NCBI GenBank assembly: GCA_963965975.1
Contig: OZ014412.1
Span: 6,140,501-6,204,500 of the forward strand
Length of the DNA: 64,000 bases
Source of the DNA: Xestospongia bergquistia
Taxonomy: Eukaryota; Porifera; Demospongiae; Haplosclerida; Petrosiidae
Direction of reading: 5' to 3'
Shown: positions 10,131 through 22,048 of the stretch, piece after piece
How the letters are laid out: every line of letters begins with the position of its first letter
Position numbering within the stretch: the stretch's first letter is position 1
Translations under genes and position numbers: made by a program
Notes under the pieces: generated by a model
The model's database searches: none
Seen by the model: the letters and a program-made list of their open reading frames with translations, nothing else
Told to the model about the DNA's origin: nothing

Positions 10131-10993
10131 ATATTGTAAAGAAATAGATTAGTTTTAGTTGTAATACCATGCAACAACAATGACATGTTCTTTATCATGT
10201 TAGTACATCTATACTTGTATTAACATTTATTGATTTGACCTTCAAACATAAAATATTGAGTTCGATTAATGAACTAAATTCATTAAAATCAATATATATA
10301 GTGATCTTGCTATTATATCAACAATGATAGATATCTTGTGTGACCATGCACACAATTAACATATACAACAACATATCAGATTCACTAAACTAATTTACAG
10401 CTGTTAATATTACAATTAAAATAGATGTTAATATGATATATTATATGTTGATAATTTCAGATCAGTATCATTGGTATACAAATGTATCTAGTTCTTTTGA
10501 CATCTGTACTTAACAAATTTTTTCATCATATAATGTTGAGAATGTTAAAAATATATCAGTTCTTTGATATTTAGTACCATCTTCATTATTCAAGCTATAT
10601 ATGTGATTTAGTTATTACTTCACAAATTTTGTCCAATTTTTAGCTTAATTATATTCACCTTCACAGTGACAGAATTTTTATCAGTACTTATTATTGGTCA
10701 GTAAACTGAAATTATAATGCAATATCTATCCTATATATCAGTCGAAAAATTCTCATTTTATTTGAAGAAATTATTTTTAAACACAATCAATATAGTTAGA
10801 TCAAAGTCAATATTTTATATTGAAGTCAATTGTAAGATAACAATATTATTCACTATAAGTAACCTAATAGTTGGATCATAATGTAAACTCAACCCACAAA
10901 ACACACCACGTCCATGACTAAATAAGTCTAACAGGTATCATTGCCATTCATAAATCCATTGTATCCTAAGCATAGTCTACCCATACAGTCAAA
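10131..10993. other. Intergenic DNA upstream of pseudogene A2
   Basis: From about 10300 to 10990 it is a diverged copy of 4840-5610, the A1 upstream region, with small deletions. This shows that A1 and A2 arose by duplication including their promoter side. Confidence 0.55.
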
Positions 10994-12801
10994 ATGAAAA
11001 AGTATGGTACAACATTGATTTGTCTTCTGTTACCAGTCATAAGTGAGTTAATATACAATACTTGTTAGTATGACCTTATAGTGAACATAGAAGCTATAAT
11101 TATTGGTATTTTCCTCAATCAGATAGTACTCTCATTGCTAATACAAGTTCTGGACTAGTTTCTAATTTACCCAATACAGGATTTATTGCTGCTCTTGTGA
11201 GTATTAACAATCCTGGATTAACAACTAATTTACGTTTTACTGCCACTACTGATAAGAATAGAACACAAGTCAGGTGTGTTGACGCAATGTATAGAAACTA
11301 AAGCCCAAGTACTCATACTATTATCATATCAGGTATGTCACTAACAGTTTCATATATAACTAACATGTACTATTATTATAAGGTCCTCCAAGTGATGCTC
11401 CTACAGGACTGGGTTTTACAGCTTTTACAAACACTTTAATCACTCTCTACTGGTCACTTTCTACTCTTCATCCTAACTGTATAGATAACTATACTGTTGA
11501 GATCAGAACAACCAGTGATAATATATTGATCAGTAGTCTTAGTACTGGTAGTAATATCACCAGTATTAATGTATCTACTGGTCTCTCTCAGTCAGTAGAG
11601 TATCAATACAGAGTAGTAGGGTCTGATGCTATCAATAGATTAGGACCCTATAGTCAATATATGATGTTCACTCTGGATGGTAAGAATCAAATAGTTTTAA
11701 TATCTTAAGTAATGTACTTTACTAGTTCTACAAGCTGTACCATTAATCACTTATACCATTACTAACAACACAGAGGACTATGCTATTTTTATTGTATAGG
11801 AGGTATAATATTATTAATAATCACTTGATAATATTCTAGTTTCATTTAGTCACCTCCTCTTTTCTTTCATCCTCCTCTCTTGTACTATAAAAACTATCAC
11901 AACCTATCAGGTTCACTAACTGTTAATATAACTACTGTTACTAACATTACATTGACTGGAGTACTAGCTAGATATACCTACATTATAACAGTGGTACCAG
12001 TTAATATACTAAGAGATGGATACCCTAATAAGACTATAGGTTATTTAAATATTATTATAAAGTGTGTTATGTTTACTTCTCATACAGTTATCATTCCTAA
12101 AGAACCAACAATCACTAGTGTTGTAATAACATCATTTAATGAAAGTAATCAATGTATTATTTATTAGTAAATGTACTTACTACTTTTCCATATTATTGTA
12201 GTCATGACAACAAGTACTTCATTAAATATTAGTAAGTACAAACATCTATTAATGTATATAGTTTATTATATCTATAGAAACTACAAAATCATTGATGTTA
12301 TTGTCAATTCCAGCAAGTACCATATCTTTTAACTCAACTGGTAAGTCTTATACTATAGCCAGTTTGACAAAATGATTACTTATTTATCTCACTCGAGTTC
12401 TTCTGTCCTTCAAATACCTACAGTCACTGTAACTTCAACTGTTAGTACATATCCAAGTAATTTATAGTTAAAAGTGTATATATGTGTGCAATTATAATTC
12501 CATTATAGTTAATAAAAGACAACAAATATCATATTTGTCAGGTAACATGTTACATTACTGAATTTTTTACTTAACAGTGAGTATACCAGTCAGTATGTTC
12601 CTCTCCTCTCTATTAAATGCTATTATTACTACATTTATTGTCTATCTTATTATGAGGAAAAGGAGCTACAGTAAGGACACTCCACCTACTACCACTACCC
12701 AATTAGGTCTGATATATGATGATATTAAGTTACCAGAGACCGCAAAACAGAAAGAGATCATTGAATTACAATGAAATACTGCTTATGGATATATTAATTA
12801 A
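10994..12801 (+). pseudogene. Receptor A2: broken A1 paralogue
   Basis: The exon order equals A1: leader 10994-11042; Ig from about 11082; FN3-1 11383-11679; FN3-2a 11726-11802; FN3-2b 11850-12039; stalk exons 12088-12144, 12202-12231, 12278-12340, 12424-12456 and 12509-12541; TM/tail 12578-12801. Lesions: about 110 bp of the Ig exon, including the first two Cys strands, is deleted just after GAAGCT near 11096; TAA at 11299-11301 in the Ig exon; the third Ig Cys is His; TGG has become TAG at 11797-11799 in FN3-2a; GGA has become TGA at 12772-12774, which removes exactly the C-terminal NTAYGYIN. FN3-1, FN3-2b and the TM are still open. The leader is intact, so an aberrant short transcript is possible, but a receptor is not. 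Confidence 0.8.
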
Positions 12802-13640
12802 AACATTATGCTAACTTATCAGACATAATTACTAAACTCAGTCAAGTCAGTATGTTTAATGTTTTGTTATGAAGAGACTCACTTAGAAAAGAATCATATT
12901 GGTGAGAAAATAGAAAATAGACAATAGAGTTTAATAGGGTCTTTTTCTCTATTATTTCCATCATGAACTAACAAGTTAACATTCTTTTATTATCTAAAGT
13001 ATATTCTGCTATATGACACACATGTAAAAATATTGTAAATACATGTTACATTTGTATGACTTAAAAGTAGGTGTACTAATTTCATTGTTATATACAATAT
13101 GAACTTCATTACAATCTTATTTAAGAGTTGTTATTGTTATTATTATTATCTGGTTGAAACATTGTATTATTTTAATATCTTTAGTTAATGATTGTTTACT
13201 TTTTAAAAATTGATGCTGACATGAGTATCATCCTTTTAACAAATATAAATTATTATAATCTGATACATAAATACATCCACACAGCAACAATAATTATAGT
13301 CTTTACAATAAAAATGATACAATAACAATAAACTATATTACATGATTTTCAAACTATTATGATTAATATTACACATTATCCAACCCCACATGTTGTTTAT
13401 AGATTTATGTAACACAGTACTTGTATTTTAATTTTTCTAATGATGTAATTGAGTTATTTATATAATATAGTATATACAGCTGGTAATTGATTGGGTACTC
13501 AGTTCTAAAAATAGTTTTAAGATTATAAGATGAGCTTTATAATGACAACCTTACAAAGGTTGATTTAATGTTAATAAAAGCATCAATGATTTAAAAAATA
13601 CAACAAAATAACATAATGTATATATTTTATGATATTTATA
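12802..13640. other. Intergenic DNA after A2
   Basis: It is AT-rich. Parts near 13.2-13.6 kb share words with 20.7-21.1 kb and 38.9-39.1 kb (for example a GATAATGA...CCTTTG...TTAAAAAATACA stretch), so it is a repeated 3' flank of receptor genes. No coding feature is seen. Confidence 0.4.
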
Positions 13641-14048
13641 GAAACTACAAGTTCATTGATGTCATTGTCCAATTCAGCATGTACTACATCTTCTAACTTA
13701 ACTAGTAGGTCCTATGTAGTCAGTTTGATTAAAATGATTACTTTGTTATTTCACGATGCTTACTTGAGTTCTTCAGTCATTCAAATACCTACAGTTACTT
13801 TAACTTGAACTGTTTGTACATGTCCAAGTAATTTATAGTTTAAAGTGTATGTGTACAATTATATTTCCAATATAGCTAATGCAAGAGAGCAAACGTCATC
13901 TTTAGCAGCTAATTAAATAAACATATTACAATACTGAATTGTTTACTTAACAGTGAGTATACCAGTCAGCATGCTCCTCTCTATTAACTACTGTTATTAC
14001 TGCATGCACTTATTGTTTATCTACAAGGAAATACTGCTATGTTAATTT
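13641..14048 (+). pseudogene. Stalk/TM fragment of a class A receptor
   Basis: Stalk exons are recognisable at about 13642-13706 and 13792-13829 (the latter with TGA instead of a sense codon) and 13876-13908 (donor lost). A TM exon then starts at about 13953. The TM exon keeps its first residues, then loses the cytoplasmic part by an internal deletion so that the TM coding runs into CAAGGAAATACTGC of the tail. All upstream exons are absent here. Confidence 0.7.
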
Positions 14049-14054
14049 AACTTT

Positions 14055-14350
14055 ATTAGACATCATAGGCTTGAGCCTTCTCACAGACATGAGGAGAAAT
14101 TCCTTGTACAATATCAGACAGCATTACTGTAGCAGCTTAGTATAATTCTTCTCCATCAGATAGCACATGTACTGTAACCTCTGGACAAAATGTACCAATA
14201 TTAGGTTTATTTCTGTTCTTGTGAGTATTAACATTCCTTGACTAACAACTAATTTAAGTTTTGCTATCACTACTGATAAGACTGGAACATAAATCAGGTG
14301 TGTTGAAGGTCCAAATAGAAAGTCAATGACTTGCACTATATTATGATATC
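14055..14350 (+). pseudogene. Ig exon relic
   Basis: The stretch aligns with the A1 Ig exon, from the CCTCAGACACAAGGAG region to ...TGCACTATATTATGATATCAGGTAG. Several small indels and stops break it, including GACTAA near 14240 and ACATAA near 14290. The minus-strand ORF 14124-14336 is only its shadow. Confidence 0.6.
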
Positions 14351-15385
14351 AGGTAGCAATATTAATTTAAGACTAACTAGTAGTAATATTATGAATATTT
14401 ATTGTCTCTCTCAGAAGAACTAAACAATGTGATTGTTTGTAATAACATACCTTCCAATTAACAAATATATTTATATTTCTTTCATTACAGAAGTGAAACT
14501 AAATAAAACAATAAAGTTTTCCACTTCAACATGTTCTATTGCAATGAAATGTAAATAGAACTATTATATAATACTGCTTTAGATAAAGATTTGCTTCAGT
14601 AATCATTTAAAGGGACACTATCATTGTAGTCAATATTTTCTCAGAGTAATAAGTAAATGCGAAATATTACTTGTTAAAAAATGGACCATTAAACATTACT
14701 AGAAATTGTTATGGTAAGTTATTAAAAGAACCTGGTGTATAATAATCATCTTATATTAAAGCATTAAATTAACTAACCACCGGGGCTCTTTTTTCTGATC
14801 TATATCAATATGATTTACTATCAAGAACAATATTGTTTATTTTGCTGCTATATAACAATGATTCACAGTGTGTTCAGTCATTAAAGCTTTATACTTTTAC
14901 AGGATAAATATGGATTCCCTATCAGTCACTGGTCAAAAACATGGAAGCTTAGCTTTAACATCCATAAGTGCTTTCACATGCAATTTGCTTTTTTACTCTA
15001 GTTTTTAACTACTCCACTAGTCATAATTATTAACTGCTACCACTGAGTACAAATGATCTATGAGTAATTGTTTCAAGTGATTTATCATTTTAACTTACCA
15101 GAAGTATGTTCTACATAAATAAAACTTAAAGATACTTGGTTGAACGCAACATATCAAGATGTTAAGCTTTGAATTACCCATTATATCATTACATATGAAA
15201 ATTCAGGATATTCTTTTCATAAAATTGCTTAGATCTTTGCTTGGCAATTTTCTTATTAGCTCATCAACCTGTTTGCCTCAAAATGATGTCAATTATTGAT
15301 TGTCTCAACATTACTGTCCTTGTATGGTACTTCTCACTTCTTTTTTGATAGGATCATAAAAACCTGGAATTTGTTACTTACAATT

Positions 15386-15452
<67 letters not shown>

Positions 15453-15681
15453 CCAAGTACCTATCTTACAGCATAATTGCTAAAAGATGAATATACAGGT
15501 ATGCATAACCTTTCCTAGGATTAGTCACTTCGTGAAACCTCTTGTCATTCACTCACATTGAAATCATAATTACGTTTTTTTTGCAACAACATTATGTTTA
15601 CTCCTATAAATAAATTTGAGTAGGGTCTGTTGTATCATAATGCATCAAAATGTATCACGTGACTAGTAATACATTACAGAA
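14351..15681. other. Intergenic DNA between relics and receptor D
   Basis: No homology to the receptor exons is visible. The region holds a long AT microsatellite (separate entry) and, at its right end, the presumed promoter of D, where no TATA element stands out from the AT-rich background. Confidence 0.4.
15391..15450. repeat. (AT)30 microsatellite
   Basis: Sixty bases of uninterrupted alternating A and T. The overlapping ORF 15296-15490, with its Tyr-Ile repeat, is produced by this microsatellite and is not a gene. Confidence 0.95.
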
Positions 15682-17508
15682 ATGATGGAAGTAAAAGCGT
15701 TTTTCATCATTATTGTCCTTATCTGGTTATTCCTATTCAATGGTGAGAGCAATAATATATAATTTGGTACCTGTCTAATATGCTCTAGGACAATGTCTAT
15801 CAGAAATGATCTTTCCATGTCATGATAGTTGTCTACAAGATGAGGTAGTATATACTTGTACTGGTGTTGGAGATAATGTGATAAGATGGACTGTTCCTAA
15901 CTTAATGGGTGGAACTGAACAGTTACAAATTCTTCAACACATACTACATGATACTAGTGGTCCATTTACTGCACAGTTTGTATCATATCAGAACAATAAC
16001 ATAATATCTACACTGTCTTTTACTGCTACTACTGTACTACATAATAAAGACATAGTGTGTGATACTGGAGGTAGTAGTAAGACATGTAATATTATGATTA
16101 TTGGTGAGATATTTATAAATTTAAAGATACTGTACAGACTATTACTATTATTATATACTATAGGTGAACCCACAGCTCCATTAAACCTCAGTGTTATAGC
16201 TACTACTCCTCATACAGTAGTTGTTACATGGACATCACCAGTTACTGGTAGTCAATGTATAGATCATTATATTGTAACTGTGTTCAATGAAACACACAAT
16301 ACTATGACACCAGTTAATACAACAAATAATATCACATCTCTCACAATATATGGACTAGTAAAAGGCAATAGCTACTCATTTACTGTTAAAGGTATTGATC
16401 ATGCTGGTAGAACTGGATCTAGTAGTCAGTCAATATATCTTGTATTTGATGGTAAGGAAATATTGTACAGTGTCAATGTTTTACTCACAATTGCTATGCA
16501 TTACAGTTCCAGAACCAGTTGTTAATGTTACATATATCTTTGATAAAACATACATGACAATTTTGGTTACATGGAAAGTAAGGTGTCAACACAACAGAGT
16601 AACATAATGTTCTATTATGTATAGTCTCCTCCCTCTTCTTTGAGACCTCCAGTCACACATTACTATATCTATCATAATATCACATCATCTGATGGCAGTA
16701 TAATACACAATATTACTAACAATATAACACAACTTACTTTTAATGGTATTAGTTATGGTAACAAATATAGTGTGACTGTAATAGCTGAAAATGTCATAGG
16801 ACAAGGACCAGGAGTTAACATTGAAGGTAATGAGAAGACTTGCACAAATTAATTGATGTTTGTATAACAGTAATTATATCATCACATTTATTTTCAACAA
16901 GTTTATCAACAATAAAAAGTACAGATTACATTTCAATGCCAACTTCAAGGTCAACAGTAGCATCTTCACATTTTATATTTGGCTCTTCAATGACACATCA
17001 TGGTAAGACATGAAAGTACTTGATACTTGTTTTCTGTTATGTAGTGAAAGACTATAATATGTATACTGGTATTTATTAATGTAGTTACTTCTATTAATGG
17101 ATACTACACTTCTACTGTGGTTACTTCAACATTGGTATGTACATCTACATCATCACCAATGTTAACAACAACTGTTACATCTTGTATAACAAGTACAATG
17201 GTAGCAAGCTCAAAAAAAGAATCCTTAAACTTATCAGGTAACATGTATAAACATAAATTGTCTAAACTATAATCGTAAATCATTCATTGTACTGTGTATT
17301 TTTAGTTGCTCTTCCAGTCAGTATGTTTCTCTCTTCTTTACTTACTGCTGTTATTACAACTCTCATTGCTTATTTTGTTATGAGGAGGAAGATGTGCTAT
17401 ACAAAAGAGACTACTGCTAACCAATTTGTATATGACTTACCAAAGAGCTCCAACAAAAAGACCATTGAGCTACAGGAAAACACTGCTTATGGACATATTC
17501 AGTATTAG
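15682..17508 (+). CDS. Receptor D: Ig + 2 FN3 + TM + ITSM-like tail (456 aa)
   Basis: Eight exons join in frame: 15682-15742, 15789-16103, 16164-16451, 16507-16577, 16625-16826, 16925-17002, 17085-17237, 17306-17508. Residues 1-20 form a signal peptide (two Met, then a strongly hydrophobic VLIWLFLF core). Residues 21-125 are a diverged Ig domain with a Cys-x-x-x-Cys pair before the VYTCTG strand and a VIRW core. Residues 126-221 and 222-312 are FN3 domains, the second split in phase 0 after TGG AAA as in A1. Residues 313-389 are a Ser/Thr stalk. TM starts at about residue 395. The tail contains FVYDLP and ends NTAYGHIQY, keeping the Thr-x-Tyr-x-x-Ile pattern. Its ectodomain is far from A1, yet the PVSMFLSSLLTAVIT stretch of the TM exon is nearly the same. 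The 60-bp intron 16104-16163 has no in-frame stop. No lesion was found. Confidence 0.82.
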
Positions 17509-18427
17509 TCTTCACAATGTACCAAAGTACTATGTTTGTAATGTAGTTGATTTGAATATAATACTTTATATAAAGTATAGTTAGTATGGCTCAGTATGAT
17601 AGAAATAACTGCATGGACTAGTAAAATTAAATCAGTACCTAATACTACTAAATAATTATATATAAACAAGTGGCTATGGATCTAAGAGTCAATTTGTATA
17701 CTTATTGTAGTTGATAGTATGAAAATATGTACAATGTGAAGATTTTACACACAATTGCCATACATTACATTTCCAGAGCCAGTTGTTAATATTACACATA
17801 TCTTTGATGAAACACACATGAGTATGTCGTGCTATGACTGTGATTGCTCTTTTTATAACTATTTGATATTATTAGGACTGTTTCCTGTAAAATGAGATCT
17901 AACAGTAAGTACTAATACTACATTCTATTAAATTAAAATATATTGAATTAATAGAATGTAGTACTATAATATACACTCAATATCATTGTAGATTTCTCAC
18001 TATCAAAGGATGAAACATTATTAAAGTATGCAGTAATTATGTAATTGAAATTATCATAGCTTCTCTAATAGAAAGAACAAAAGATCTAATGGAGATGTAG
18101 TATGCTATAAAGTTTTTAAGATTTTACCAAAGAGTCTTAGTTCGGTACTAATCCTAATACCAAACTAAGAAATTATAATGAGATAATAATTCTTTTAAAC
18201 TTACTATTGAGTATCTTGACACAGCAACAATAAAAGAAAATGGTTAACTTTAAGTTTATAAAAGACACATAAAAAATTGAAATAATAATAATATAGCTGA
18301 GTTTTTTCATCTCTTTGTAAAGGCGATATGCCAGGGTTTATCACTGGTACAAACTTCATAACATAATTATTATAATTATAGAAGGGGGTGTCTTCGCTTG
18401 TTGCCTCGTCACTTGGCAGCCTCGGAA
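17509..18427. other. Intergenic DNA between receptors D and E
   Basis: It is mostly featureless. A short D-like exon relic (17744-17822) is listed separately. A near-palindromic segment around 17915-17965 (ACTACATTCTATTAAATT and its complement) is visible. Confidence 0.4.
17744..17822 (+). pseudogene. Relic of the D FN3-2a exon
   Basis: The sequence CACAATTGCCATACATTACA followed by TTCCAGAGCCAGTTGTTAAT and ...TTTGATGAAACACACATG repeats the acceptor and first two thirds of the D exon at 16507-16577. It then stops. Nothing else of D is duplicated nearby. Confidence 0.75.
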
Positions 18428-20443
18428 ATGAACTTTCTAGAAGCTTGGACATTATATTGGATATTTTGTTTAATATGTACTGAATCAAAAGGTATCATCA
18501 TTATTGCAGTTATCATTTTTATTCCAAGAGTTCTTTTCTAGTCATTTTAGAACAAACTGTACCACATACTGGTCTACTGTGTCCAGGAGATGAACTAATC
18601 TTCACTTGTAAGACTATTGGAACTGGAATTCTTAGATGGACTGATCCCACCGATAGTGAAGCTATTCCAGTAACATTTCTAAGCACTACTAACATTAATA
18701 ATTTTGCCAATTATCCTCCAAAGTTTCAAAGTTTCATACTGACATTTGTTAGTAGTAACCAGACAACAGTATGTAGTCAGGCTACATTGAATTCATCAGT
18801 AACTCCATTAGACAATGGTAAGAAGATTAGTTGTTCTGATAAAGTGAATCAACCAGTTATACTGACAGTTATTGTTAGAGGTAACCAAATAACTAGTCTT
18901 AATTGATTAATTCATAGTGCACTGACCATATAGATCCTCCTGGGTCTCCATCAGATGTCATGTTTACAGCCATCAATGTAAATTCTCTTTTATTAAATTG
19001 GTCACCACCACAACAGAATGCTACCTGTATTACAAATTATATAATTGATATTAATACTACAGAAGTACTGTATACAACTGATAACACTACATCATTACTG
19101 ATAGATAATAGATCTCTTGGTTCTGTCTATTTGTTTTATGTAACAGGAAAAGATAGTGGCAATAGAACTGGAAATATAAGTCTTCCTTTGAAGGTTATAT
19201 GGAATGGTATGTAAGTTTGTCATAACTTATTATATTGTCTTAATCACTATATATATATAGTACCTCCTTTGGTGAAAGGACTTAGAGTCAACATCACAAA
19301 TTTAGCTGTCATAATATTGTGGAATGTATGGTTCATTTATATTTCATTGTAGTAACTATTATATTTCATTATTAGCCTACTAACAATACATCATATCCAT
19401 CAGTTGAGTACTATTCAGTAATACATAATATCAGTAACAAGTCTATGTCATCAACAACTGACAATACAAGTATCACACTTAATGAATTACAACCAGGGCA
19501 TACTTATATCATCAGTGTAGCAGCTATTAATAAACTAGGAACAGGATCTTATACTAGTATCAAAGCTACAGGTATTATTGTTATTAGCAACTCTGTTTTT
19601 TTAAGTGATTACTTTAGCAACATGCTTATATTCATCATCAATTTATTCTACAGGTAAGTAAATTAGTAGAATCCTTGAGTAATGATGTATATGTAACTAA
19701 TTTGTGTATATTACTATGTATACTTGAAGAAGGATGTTTGTTTAGATTTGCATGCAGTAATTAACAAGTTATTGCAATTTTGCCTTTATTATAGTTGATG
19801 TTGAAGATGTTTGTCTCTCTATAATAAGCCACCTTCCAACAACTACCTCTTGTACTAACTATTTTGTAACTACTGTAACTGTTTTCACAGTGCCATCTGC
19901 AACTGATATATCAGGTTAGTAAGTATTATATCTATACTATATCATGTTATTAATATAACATGTGTATGTTCTAGATCTTAACTCATGATCATGTATTATG
20001 TTCACTTTTTTGTTTTAGATGTCTTTATTTCATATCCACCAAGTACTACTACTATTAAATCGTCAACAATATACACACAGAATACTATGACATCATCATT
20101 ATTAGTATACAGTACTATTATGTCTACATTATCAACAACTGATATTTCTTATGCGACATATACAGGTATGTTTAATACATGTATAATATACCACATATAG
20201 ATTGTTGTCTCCACAGTTGCTATACCAGTCAGTATGTTCCTCTCTTCTCTATTAACTGCTGTTATTACTACACTTATTGTCTACCTCATTATGAGAATGA
20301 GGAGCTACAATAAAGACACTCCACCCACTACTACTATTCAATTAGGTCCAATATATGATGATGTTAAGTTATCAAAGACCTCAGAAGAGAAAGGGGAGAC
20401 AATTGAATTACAGGGAAATACTGCTTATGGATATATTAATTAA
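18428..20443 (+). CDS. Receptor E: Ig + 2 FN3 + TM + ITSM-like tail (473 aa)
   Basis: Eight exons join in frame: 18428-18491, 18551-18880, 18934-19206, 19261-19325, 19376-19571, 19795-19914, 20019-20165, 20217-20443. The start MNFLEAWTLYWIFCLICTES is a good signal peptide and ends in phase 1 at a GTATCA donor. Residues 22-131 are a V-like Ig domain (LLCPGDELIFTCKT, ILRW, KISC). Residues 132-222 and 223-309 are FN3 domains, the second with Gly-His-Thr-Tyr-Ile-Ile and split in phase 0 after TGG AAT. Residues 310-398 are a long Ser/Thr stalk. TM begins at about residue 404. The tail carries PIYDDV and ends NTAYGYIN as in A1. The Ig exon has no start codon of its own and opens only through splicing. 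No lesion was found. The ectodomain is clearly different from A1 and D. Confidence 0.82.
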
Positions 20444-21709
20444 GAACATGTCTTAACTTTATTATGCATAATTACTAAATTCAGTCAAGTTATATGTGAT
20501 GGCAGGATGTCATAAAGAGTGAAAATACTCACTTAGAAAAGATTCACATTGGTAACAAAAAATACAGTTAATAATTTATATATATTACTCTATTATTTCT
20601 ATTGTTAAGCTAACATGTTCACATCAATTTATTATCTAAAATATATTCTGTTATAAAGTATTGTAAAGCAATATGTTATATTTATGTAATGAGTGTTTAT
20701 TTTAAAAAAATTGATATTAATTTGAGTATCATCCTTTTAGCAAGTATAAACTATTTCATCATGATAAATAAATATACCCACATAGCAACAATCATCTACA
20801 GAATATAGATTATATATTATACTCCAATACAAGTTACTACTTAAAACTAGTACTTGTATTTTCAATGATATAATTGTGTTATTTACATAATATATTACAT
20901 AATGTATAATTTGTGTTATTACATAATTATGTAGTAATTAACCCTCTCCACAACATGTGGGTGACGGTTACATTACTTGCTCTGTTACAATTAGTAATTG
21001 ACTGTTATATTTAGTTCTAAAAATATTATTGTGATAATGAAAATTATTGTATAATGTGAGGTTGATTGTCCTTTGTTTGGTGATAATGAAATAAAATACA
21101 ACAAAATAATATCCCATGTCTATATATATATTTTATCTTTATATACATGTATATATTTTCAAGGTCATCCTAACTATAATTGGCTACTGCATACATTAAA
21201 GTATTATATATACTGTGTATTATATATTTATAATAACAACAGTTAAATATACATACACCTACATATGTACAGATCCAGGAACACCCACATATAGAGCAAT
21301 TATAACACATGGTCTGTTCAGTTTATATTAACTATCATAACATATGTACTTCATTTCCTTTATAACCAACAAAATATAATATACAGTATATAAACAGAGA
21401 AAGGTCATATAATATTACTAGTACACCTTGATGTATATTTGTTAAACTAGTAACACTTAATGTGTCATATTTCATGTTCATTTCACACCACTTTGTGTTG
21501 TGACAGTAGATAGTGAGTATTTGTTAATATCTTCTTGTTTTTGTTAATATAATTATGTACATAATTAGTAACTTACAGCTTTCACATTGATCTTGATCAT
21601 CAGTGATACATATTGCTATGTATAGTATGACAACATCAACATTATAGGTGACGTTTACATTAGGTAGTGCTTATAGGTCTGGTAGGAAGTGATACATTGC
21701 TGTATATAG
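20444..21709. other. 3' flank of receptor E
   Basis: AT-rich. It shares its first 600 bases in diverged form with the flanks of A2 and of the 38.4-kb receptor relic, and contains a dispersed-repeat copy near 21258-21362. No coding exon was recognised. Confidence 0.45.
21258..21362 (+). repeat. Dispersed receptor-flank repeat, copy 3
   Basis: The segment from about GTACAGATCCAGGAACACCC through AATTATAACACATGGTCTG and TTAACTATCATAACATATGT matches the copies near 7521 and 27067. Confidence 0.55.
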
Positions 21710-21880
21710 TTAATGTTTAGGAAGTGTGTTTACTCTGGACAGTGAGAATGAAATAAGTATAATCTCTAAAAATGTTATCTTTACTTCGTTAATTAGTACT
21801 ACAGTCTGTATCACTAATCACTTATAATATTACAAATAATACAGAGAACTACACTATTGTTGTGATTTGAGAAGTGTTTA
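21710..21880 (+). pseudogene. FN3-1 end and FN3-2a relic
   Basis: It has the end of an FN3-1 exon (TTTACTCTGGACAGTGAGAATG) and an FN3-2a exon copy (AGTACTACAGTCTGTATCACTAATCA...GTTGTGATTTGAGAAG) in which the core TGG is TGA. It is equivalent to 8056-8275 and 33465-33690. Confidence 0.6.
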
Positions 21881-22048
21881 TTGTTTATAGTTTATATAAT
21901 AATAGAATTATGTTACTAAATAAACATTATATTACACTAATAATATATAAACTCAACCCACAAAGACACCACCTCCATAAATAAGTCCCATTTATTATAT
22001 TACAATATAATAAGTAAATAGCCCATTTAGTCTACCAATGCAATCAAA

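Noticed and set aside
15296-15490. ORF with a long Tyr-Ile repeat
   Set aside because: It is produced by the (AT)30 microsatellite.
18204-18710. Minus-strand ORFs near receptor E
   Set aside because: They lie antisense to the leader and Ig exon of E and share no homology with other copies.
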